This document shows, one piece after another, positions 5,582 to 10,523 of a DNA stretch of 10,523 bases. The translations under genes were made by a program, and so were the position numbers. Below the pieces are notes generated by a model. It saw only the letters and a program-made list of their open reading frames with translations. It searched no databases and was not told where the DNA came from. The first letter of the stretch is position 1. The number at the start of each line of letters is the position of its first letter. The stretch is from an uncultured Lachnospiraceae bacterium (GTDB lineage Bacteria > Bacillota > Clostridia > Lachnospirales > Lachnospiraceae). The stretch spans positions 1 through 10,523 of the forward strand of contig CAKRNX010000073.1 in NCBI GenBank assembly GCA_934371475.1, written 5' to 3'.

Positions 5582-7069
5582 TTAAATATGCAGAATATTT
5601 CTTACTGCCTGTTCCATCTGTTCTGTCTCAACTACAGTATCATGAAGCACAGGTGCTGTACGGATCTCTTCAACCGCCCTTGGCACAGATACACCAGAAA
5701 GTCTGCTCAGCTGGTCAGCCAGTTCAAAATCCGAACTCTGTGCATGTTCCGGTGCAATCGCATCCATCACGCTTCTGGTAAACTTGTAGGGACTGGCGGT
5801 GGACGCAATTACCGTCTTGGTTGTATCGCCAGTCTGCTGTACATACTTGCGGTATACGCAGGAAGCCACCGCCGTATGCGTATCCATCACATATCCTGTA
5901 TCATGATATACCCTGGCAATCTCCTGCGCTGTCTCCTGCTCAGTTGCATAATTGCCATAGAAATCTCCCAGCTCTGCCTTCATCTCTTCCGTAATCTCAT
6001 AGCTGCCCTTCTCTCCAAGCTGTCCCATCAGATTTGCATTTTTCTCTGCACTGCGGCCTGCGATCTGGTAGATCAGACGCTCCAGATTGCTGGATACCAG
6101 AATATCCATAGAAGGTGAGGTTGTCAGAATAAACGGTCTGTTCTTGTCATAAATACCTGTCTGGAAAAAGTCAACCAATACTTTGTTATCATTGGAAGCA
6201 CAGATCAGCTTCTCAATGGGGATCCCCATCTGTTTTGCATAGTACGCTGCCAGAATATTACCGAAATTACCGGTTGGCACTGTCACGTTGATCGGCTCTC
6301 CCGCTTTGATCTCCCCGGAAGAAATCATTTGCCCATAAGCATATACATAATATACAATCTGCGGAACCAGACGCCCTACATTGATGGAATTGGCAGAAGA
6401 AAACTGAAAACCCGCCTGGCTCATCTCCTGCTTTAACGCCGGATCAGAGAACATGCGCTTTACGCCGCTCTGTGCATCATCAAAATTGCCGGTAATGCCA
6501 ATCACGTATGTATTGCTGCCTTTCTGAGTTACCATCTGTTTTTCCTGAATCGGGCTGACACCGTGCTTGGGATAGAAAACAATAATCCTTGTACCCGGCA
6601 CATCTGCAAAACCTGCCAGTGCAGCCTTCCCCGTATCGCCAGAAGTAGCGGTGAGAATTACAATCTCATTCTGCACATGATTTTTGCGCGCCGAAGTCGT
6701 CAGAAGATGCGGCAAAATCGACAATGCCATATCTTTGAATGCAATCGTAGCGCCATGGAACAGTTCCAGATACCATGCCCCGTCTGCCTGATGCAGCGGT
6801 GCTATCACGGGCGTGTCAAATTTCTCATCGTAGGCGCTGGCAATACAATGTTTTAATTCCTCCTCCGTAAAATCTGTAAGGAACAGACGCATCACCTCAT
6901 AAGCGGTCTTCTGATACGTCATACCGGGAAGTTGTTCAAGTCCGATCTCCAGCTTGGGAACGAAATCCGGAACAAACAGGCCTCCATCCTGAGCAAGTCC
7001 CTGAAGGATCGCTTTTGAGGCAGTCACAGCAGTGTCATGATTTCTTGTACTTCTATATAACAGCTCCAT
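5582..7069 (-). CDS. thrC: Threonine synthase
   Basis: This pyridoxal-phosphate enzyme converts O-phosphohomoserine to threonine and phosphate, the last step of threonine synthesis. The protein opens with MELLYRSTRN, close to the family's usual N-terminus. It then has LAQDGGLFVP (25-34), the PLP-binding lysine Lys112 in HGATIAFKDMAL, TATSGDTGKAALAG (140-153), NSINVGRLVPQ (227-237) and the phosphate-binding glycine loop PTGNFGNILAAYYAK (265-279). At 495 residues it belongs to the longer threonine synthase type (as in Corynebacterium, E. coli and yeast), not the roughly 350-residue Bacillus type. The reading frame stays open 50 codons further upstream, but the start at 7069 is chosen for its GAGG site 8 bases upstream and family fit. 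The extra codons run through the terminator/promoter region. The leader is only about 35 bases, so no T-box controls it. Confidence 0.95.
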   Translation of the reverse strand: MELLYRSTRNHDTAVTASKAILQGLAQDGGLFVPDFVPKLEIGLEQLPGMTYQKTAYEVMRLFLTDFTEEELKHCIASAYDEKFDTPVIAPLHQADGAWYLELFHGATIAFKDMALSILPHLLTTSARKNHVQNEIVILTATSGDTGKAALAGFADVPGTRIIVFYPKHGVSPIQEKQMVTQKGSNTYVIGITGNFDDAQSGVKRMFSDPALKQEMSQAGFQFSSANSINVGRLVPQIVYYVYAYGQMISSGEIKAGEPINVTVPTGNFGNILAAYYAKQMGIPIEKLICASNDNKVLVDFFQTGIYDKNRPFILTTSPSMDILVSSNLERLIYQIAGRSAEKNANLMGQLGEKGSYEITEEMKAELGDFYGNYATEQETAQEIARVYHDTGYVMDTHTAVASCVYRKYVQQTGDTTKTVIASTASPYKFTRSVMDAIAPEHAQSSDFELADQLSRLSGVSVPRAVEEIRTAPVLHDTVVETEQMEQAVRNILHI

Positions 7070-7111
7070 AATAAAAACCTCGTTTTTCATCATTATTTCA
7101 GTCACCCAATG

Positions 7112-7140
7112 AGTATAACATAGAAAAAAGAGTTTGCCAA
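7112..7140 (-). promoter_or_regulatory. Sigma-A promoter of thrC, overlapping the upstream terminator
   Basis: On the minus strand: TTGGCA (forward 7135-7140), a 17-base spacer, then TATACT (forward 7112-7117) with an extended TGT before it. The -35 box and much of the spacer lie inside the 3' arm and T-run of the terminator that ends the preceding hydrolase gene. Confidence 0.75.
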
Positions 7141-7170
7141 GGTAAAGTGACAAACCCTGCAAACTCTTTT
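7124..7170 (-). terminator. Intrinsic terminator of the SleB-like gene
   Basis: On the minus strand AAAAGAGTTTGC (forward 7159-7170) pairs perfectly with GCAAACTCTTTT (forward 7126-7137), 12 bp with a loop of about 21 bases that holds further AGG/CCT pairing. It ends in a run of six T (partly in the stem). It lies about 63 bases after the hydrolase stop codon. Confidence 0.85.
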
Positions 7171-7232
7171 GCTGTGTTATCCTGTTTTCCAACCTCCGCA
7201 TGGATGAACGACACATCAAATATGCATTTCAT

Positions 7233-8054
7233 CTACTCGCAATACTCTCTGAAAGTATAATATTCATGGCCACCGTAAGCGAACAGTCTTACCAGAGCAG
7301 TATCAAACCACTGCACATTTCCCGGAGACGCCGAATCTCTTGCCACAAAGAAAAGTGCTCCCTGAGAATTATCTTCTCCCTCCAAAGCCAGATCAACCGC
7401 TTCCACAGTAGAATCTGTGATCTCACAGCTGCTGATACGTCCATCCGCTGTAGGTGAAAACTGTGCCGACCCATCTACCCTCTCCCACACTACTTCTGAA
7501 ATGGTATTCGGAAAATGAGAATCCTTGACACGGTTCAGCACTACATTGGCAACCAGAAGCTTGCTGAGAACATCTCCGCCTGTAGCTTCTGCCTCCACAA
7601 TCTGAAGCAGAGTATAATATTCATCATAGGGAAGCTGATGACTGATCACTGTCTGCTGTGCCTGATAACCAAGCTCACCCGCTTTTCTGATTTTTCCGGA
7701 AAAAGCGATATGATTGATTGCACTGCGGCTCGCCGCTTTTGTGCCTACCAGTATTTCTTCTGCCGCCCCCTCCAGATCCCGGGACAGTTCTGCCTGTGAA
7801 TAAGTCCTCATGCTGGCTACTCCATCCATAATCCCTTTCAGCCCGACCTGCAGTCTGTTTTCTCCCTGTTCCACAGCATCGCCGACCGCATATACCACTC
7901 CATCGCTTCCGGCAAAAAAATCTGAAACCGTCAGTGCACTGGCACAGGTCATTAAAACCCCTGATGAAAGCAGCACGAAATCCCTTGTACAGCGCAGTAT
8001 CCTCCTTCTCTTCTGTCTGATCTTTGTCTTCACTACATTAACTAATAGATGCAT
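7233..8054 (-). CDS. SleB-type cell wall hydrolase (Hydrolase_2 domain)
   Basis: The C-terminal half matches the SleB/CwlJ cell wall hydrolase domain, whose best-known members are lytic transglycosylases that degrade spore cortex during germination. Visible features, numbered from the chosen start (273 residues): a basic N-terminus KTKIRQKRRR (10-19), a membrane or uncleaved signal segment at about 25-47 (DFVLLSSGVLMTCASALTV), and a linker region. The domain follows at about 143-235: LLQIVEAEATGG with the catalytic-type Glu in VEAEA (Glu154/156), KLLVANVVLNRV, FPNTISEVVWE, QFSPTADGRI and ALEGEDNSQGALFF. The usual N-terminal peptidoglycan-binding domain of SleB is missing. The start at 8054 has GAGGAG 5 bases upstream; an in-frame ATG at 8093 has no ribosome binding site. 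It is transcribed alone from a consensus sigma-A promoter, which argues for a vegetative cell-wall role rather than a spore-specific one. Confidence 0.88.
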   Translation of the reverse strand: MHLLVNVVKTKIRQKRRRILRCTRDFVLLSSGVLMTCASALTVSDFFAGSDGVVYAVGDAVEQGENRLQVGLKGIMDGVASMRTYSQAELSRDLEGAAEEILVGTKAASRSAINHIAFSGKIRKAGELGYQAQQTVISHQLPYDEYYTLLQIVEAEATGGDVLSKLLVANVVLNRVKDSHFPNTISEVVWERVDGSAQFSPTADGRISSCEITDSTVEAVDLALEGEDNSQGALFFVARDSASPGNVQWFDTALVRLFAYGGHEYYTFREYCE

Positions 8055-8106
8055 ACACACTCCTCGCTGATTTGTCTGGTACTCTCCCCTCATATGATAT
8101 ATCGAT

Positions 8107-8135
8107 ATTATAAAAAAATTATTTCATGGTGTCAA
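8107..8135 (-). promoter_or_regulatory. Perfect consensus sigma-A promoter of the SleB-like gene
   Basis: On the minus strand: TTGACA (forward 8130-8135), exactly 17 bases, TATAAT (forward 8107-8112). Every position matches the housekeeping consensus. The predicted start is near 8100, giving a leader of about 46 bases. No sporulation-sigma boxes are evident. Confidence 0.88.
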
Positions 8136-8195
8136 TATAATATTCATAATTTTGTAATATATTGCATTTGATAAAAATAAGAATATAAAAAAAGA

Positions 8196-8234
8196 GAAAA
8201 AAACAGCACAGTTTATACCTATAAACCATGCTGT
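8196..8234 (-). terminator. Intrinsic terminator of leuA
   Basis: On the minus strand a 15-bp stem (forward 8220-8234 with 8203-8217), with two G-U pairs and a 2-base GG centre, is followed by seven T, then C and more T-rich sequence. It lies about 150 bases beyond the leuA stop codon and before the promoter of the next gene. Confidence 0.92.
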
Positions 8235-8386
8235 CTTTGTAAATTTTACCTAATTCATTTTGTTTATTTTCGGCACTTTTATCTCGATGTTTTTCGTCAA
8301 AATCTTATATTTATCACATTTTTGACTTTAATCGGCACCAAAAGCACATTTAAACAGTCATGTAATACTTTCTTAACATGTATGTT
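8235..8386 (-). other. AT-rich leuA 3' untranslated region with imperfect repeats
   Basis: About 150 bases separate the leuA stop from its terminator. I see no coding sequence with a ribosome binding site. It holds two similar segments of 21-22 bases, both starting GTGCCGA and ending AAAATG on the minus strand (forward 8317-8338 and 8256-8276). Between them is a 7-bp inverted repeat, GTCAAAA/TTTTGAC (forward 8320-8326 and 8296-8302). The function is unknown and the AT-richness makes chance similarity possible. Confidence 0.4.
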
Positions 8387-10060
8387 TTATTTTTCGACAG
8401 CTGCTGTCATATTATTAACTGCTGTCAGCAGCGCATCGATTGATGCACGGATAATATCCTCATCCACACCGGCACCCCAATAAAGTTCGCCGGTATTTTT
8501 GCCGCGGATACCCACATACGCAATCGCTTTGGAACTGGAGCTCTGTTCCAGTGCATGTTCCTCATATGTAACAAGGTCGTACTCCAGACGATAATGTTTC
8601 TTCAATGCATTGCTCACTGCATTCAGACGGCCATTTCCTGATGCGATAATCACGTTTGTCTTATCCTGATATGTAGTTGTTACTTCTGCAATAATACCAT
8701 TGTGCTGTTTGAAATGTACCTCGGAAATATGATACGGCTTAGTCACATTTTCAAATGTATCCTTGAACAGCTGGAAAATCTCTTCCGGCATCAGCTCTTT
8801 GTGCTTGGTATCGGAGACTTCTTTTGCTGCATAACCCATAGCCTCACGCATCTTTTTCGGAAGCTGCAGACCATAATGCTGCTCCAGAATATAGCCGACA
8901 CCGCCCTTTCCGGACTGACTGTTGATACGAATCACGTCTGCATCATAGCAGCGGCCGATATCGGTAGGATCAATTGGCAGATACGGAACAGTCCACTGGT
9001 CGGTCTTCTGACTCTCTCTGTAATGCATTCCTTTGGCAATTGCATCCTGATGAGAACCGGAGAACGCAGCAAATACCAGCGCACCACTGTAGGGGCTTCT
9101 CTCATCCACCTTCATACCGGTATACTTCTCATAACATTCACAGATCTCAGGCATGTTGTCGAAATGAAGCTGCGGGTCTACGCCCTGCGCATACATATTC
9201 ATAGCCAGTGTCACAATATCCACATTGCCTGTTCTCTCTCCATTGCCGAACAGTGTGCCTTCAATACGGTCAGCGCCTGCCAGCAGGCCAAGCTCCGCAT
9301 CAGAAATACCACAGCCTCTGTCATTGTGCGGATGCAGGGATAATACCACATTCTCGCGATATTTCAAATTCTCGCTCATATACTCAATCTGACTTGCATA
9401 GACATGCGGCATAGAAAGCTGCACCGTGCTGGGCAGATTGATAATAGCCTTGCGATCCGCAGTAGGCTTCCAGACATCCAGAACAGCATTGCACACTTCA
9501 AGCGCATACTCCGGTTCTGTACCGGTAAAACTCTCCGGGCTGTACTCAAACCGATAATTACTGCCATCTTCCTCTGTCAGGTCTTTCAGCAGCTGAGCTC
9601 CTTCTACGGCAATTTTCAGAATTTCCTCTTTGGATTTATGGAATACCTGTTCACGCTGAGCTACAGAAGTAGAATTATATACATGAACAACCGCATTCTT
9701 GGCACCCTTCAATGCTTCAAACGTCTTGCGGATAATATGCTCTCTGGCCTGTGTCAGCACCTGAATCGTCACATCATCGGGAATCATATTTTTTTCAATC
9801 AACGTTCTGAGAAACTGATACTCTGTATCAGAAGCCGCCGGGAAGCCAACCTCAATTTCCTTAAAACCAATCTGTACCAGCATCTGGAAAAAATCAAGTT
9901 TCTGTTCAAGCGTCATAGGAACTACCAGTGCCTGATTTCCATCACGCAGATCCACACTGCACCAAACCGGAGCATGGTCAACATACTCTTTCTGTACCCA
10001 TTTTGTGCAGCTGACAGGCGGCATAAAATACTGTCTGGTATACTTCTTGTAATTCATCAT
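8387..10060 (-). CDS. leuA: 2-isopropylmalate synthase
   Basis: This enzyme condenses acetyl-CoA with 2-oxoisovalerate to 2-isopropylmalate, the committed step of leucine synthesis. The 557 residues match the longer LeuA type (as in actinobacteria and yeast LEU4) rather than the roughly 515-residue Bacillus type. The catalytic TIM barrel shows DLRDGNQALV (37-46, metal-binding Asp40), EVGFPAASDTEY (70-81), the metal-binding HPHNDRG (His243, His245), GTLFGNGERTGNVD (268-281) and SGKGGVGYILE (383-393). The C-terminal part (about 430-557) fits the LeuA allosteric domain that gives leucine feedback. GGAGG 10 bases upstream supports ATG 10060; the second ATG (10057) is possible, and an in-frame ATG at 10090 has no ribosome binding site. 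It is monocistronic: no leuB, leuC or leuD follows before the terminator. The T-box leader controls it by uncharged tRNA-Leu. Confidence 0.95.
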   Translation of the reverse strand: MMNYKKYTRQYFMPPVSCTKWVQKEYVDHAPVWCSVDLRDGNQALVVPMTLEQKLDFFQMLVQIGFKEIEVGFPAASDTEYQFLRTLIEKNMIPDDVTIQVLTQAREHIIRKTFEALKGAKNAVVHVYNSTSVAQREQVFHKSKEEILKIAVEGAQLLKDLTEEDGSNYRFEYSPESFTGTEPEYALEVCNAVLDVWKPTADRKAIINLPSTVQLSMPHVYASQIEYMSENLKYRENVVLSLHPHNDRGCGISDAELGLLAGADRIEGTLFGNGERTGNVDIVTLAMNMYAQGVDPQLHFDNMPEICECYEKYTGMKVDERSPYSGALVFAAFSGSHQDAIAKGMHYRESQKTDQWTVPYLPIDPTDIGRCYDADVIRINSQSGKGGVGYILEQHYGLQLPKKMREAMGYAAKEVSDTKHKELMPEEIFQLFKDTFENVTKPYHISEVHFKQHNGIIAEVTTTYQDKTNVIIASGNGRLNAVSNALKKHYRLEYDLVTYEEHALEQSSSSKAIAYVGIRGKNTGELYWGAGVDEDIIRASIDALLTAVNNMTAAVEK

Positions 10061-10162
10061 AATTTCATATCCTCCATTTATCTTTCTCATATTTTGATTT
10101 TCCTCATCGTCAGGAAAGCATTCTCAAGATCAGTTTTCGCAGGACGCAATTTCCTGTGAAAT

Positions 10163-10208
10163 AAAAAAATCTTCCGTCTCCTGGCCTAAGCCACAAGAGA
10201 CGAAAGAT
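10163..10208 (-). terminator. Regulated intrinsic terminator of the leuA T-box
   Basis: On the minus strand ATCTTTCGTCTC (forward 10197-10208) pairs with GAGACGGAAGAT (forward 10169-10180) over 12 bp with one G-U, plus an inner TGGC/GCCA pairing, then seven T. It directly follows the T-box sequence and lies about 100 bases before the leuA start. Confidence 0.92.
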
Positions 10209-10484
10209 ACTAATCTTACGCGGTACCACTCCTGTTCGTGAAAAACACGCACTCTGTAGATACGAATCTCCTTAAACATATAGGAAATCTTATATCCTGC
10301 CCGAATAACGGCCGGGATCCGTCTGCGCCTACTCTCTGTTCTCTCTCCGTCCAGATAAAACAACAGATTTCAGACAGCCGCTCAGAGGTCAGTTCGCTCG
10401 GTTCCTTCCACTGTCTCACATCAACCGACAGCTTTCTGAAGTCAGAAACAAAGGTACTACTCCTCATCATTGCATTTTCCTGTC
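10163..10484 (-). promoter_or_regulatory. T-box leader (tRNA-Leu sensing) of leuA
   Basis: The minus strand has the T-box sequence GGAGTGGTACCGCG (within forward 10219-10234), followed at once by the terminator at 10163-10208. It is preceded by a long structured leader beginning near ATGATGAGGAGTAGTA. The 3' side of the Stem I internal loop reads GAACTGACCTCTGAGC (forward 10380-10395). Two leucine codons occur there: CTG (forward 10390-10392), which aligns with the TTC specifier of the pheS T-box in this window, and CTC (forward 10385-10387), five bases later. By the family mechanism, uncharged tRNA-Leu favours antitermination and so raises leuA expression. The 5' end is an estimate. Confidence 0.93.
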
Positions 10485-10490
10485 AAACGA

Positions 10491-10499
10491 TTAATACCA
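10491..10499 (-). promoter_or_regulatory. Possible extended -10 promoter of the leuA T-box leader
   Basis: On the minus strand TGGTATTAA resembles an extended -10 box (TGnTATnAA) and would start transcription near 10484, just before Stem I. The upstream TTGGTA is only 14 bases away, too close for a standard -35. A better -35 might lie at or beyond the window edge. Tentative. Confidence 0.35.
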
Positions 10500-10523
10500 C
10501 CATACCATCTTACCAATGAAATG

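Noticed and set aside
7070..7219. A 50-residue N-terminal extension of threonine synthase in the open frame
   Set aside because: The extra codons cross the upstream terminator and the thrC promoter. A ribosome binding site and the family's usual N-terminus support the start at 7069.
10082..10110. A tiny minus-strand frame (MRKIKI) upstream of leuA as a possible leader peptide
   Set aside because: It has no ribosome binding site and no leucine codons, and leuA is already controlled by a T-box.
8702..10159. Long plus-strand open frames (213 and 251 codons) opposite leuA
   Set aside because: They are antisense to a clear leuA with intact catalytic motifs, have no ribosome binding sites and show no protein-family features.
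10481..10486. A perfect TTGACA on the minus strand as the -35 box of leuA
   Set aside because: No -10-like sequence lies 16-18 bases downstream, and it would place the start inside T-box Stem I.

Overview
The window looks like a chromosomal core region of a low-to-moderate GC Firmicute of class Clostridia, most likely a Lachnospiraceae-type anaerobe. Three things suggest this: two T-box leaders in front of pheS and leuA, sigma-A promoters with TTGACA/TATAAT boxes and AGGAGG-type ribosome binding sites, and homologues of sporulation or cell-wall factors (SpoIID-like, SleB-like). Genus-level placement is a guess. I see no tRNA, rRNA, insertion sequence, CRISPR array, phage gene or toxin-antitoxin pair.

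Layout, left to right. (1) Positions 1-767, minus strand: the 5' third of pheS, preceded by a complete T-box leader with its own terminator and promoter. (2) Positions 790-3197, minus strand: a YihY/BrkB-family membrane protein, directly downstream of a membrane-anchored SpoIID/LytB-domain protein; they are probably one transcription unit. (3) Positions about 3182-3452, minus strand: a structured non-coding RNA that I read as 6S RNA (ssrS), with a strong sigma-A promoter and a 3' hairpin. The hairpin overlaps the likely translation start of the SpoIID-like gene. (4) Positions 3559-5134, plus strand: citrate synthase, the only plus-strand gene, transcribed divergently from the 6S RNA. It has an extended -10 promoter, a near-perfect palindrome in its leader and a bidirectional terminator. 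(5) Positions 5209-7140, minus strand: threonine synthase (thrC) followed after 22 bases by a small three-helix membrane protein of unknown function. (6) Positions 7124-8135, minus strand: a SleB-type cell-wall hydrolase with a perfect consensus sigma-A promoter. Its terminator overlaps the thrC promoter. (7) Positions 8196-10523, minus strand: monocistronic leuA (2-isopropylmalate synthase) with an upstream T-box leader and a strong downstream terminator.

How it fits together: most of the window is amino-acid supply and charging. PheS charges tRNA-Phe, LeuA commits carbon to leucine, ThrC makes threonine, and citrate synthase feeds the 2-oxoglutarate/glutamate branch. The two T-boxes link expression to uncharged tRNA; thrC has too short a leader for one. 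The rest is envelope biology (SpoIID-like, YihY/BrkB, SleB-like) plus 6S RNA, a global regulator of sigma-A RNA polymerase. I found no convincing undescribed multi-gene system. The points most worth a second look are regulatory: the 6S RNA locus and its overlap with the downstream gene, the palindromic citrate synthase leader, the terminator/promoter overlap at thrC, and the specifier codon of the leuA T-box.
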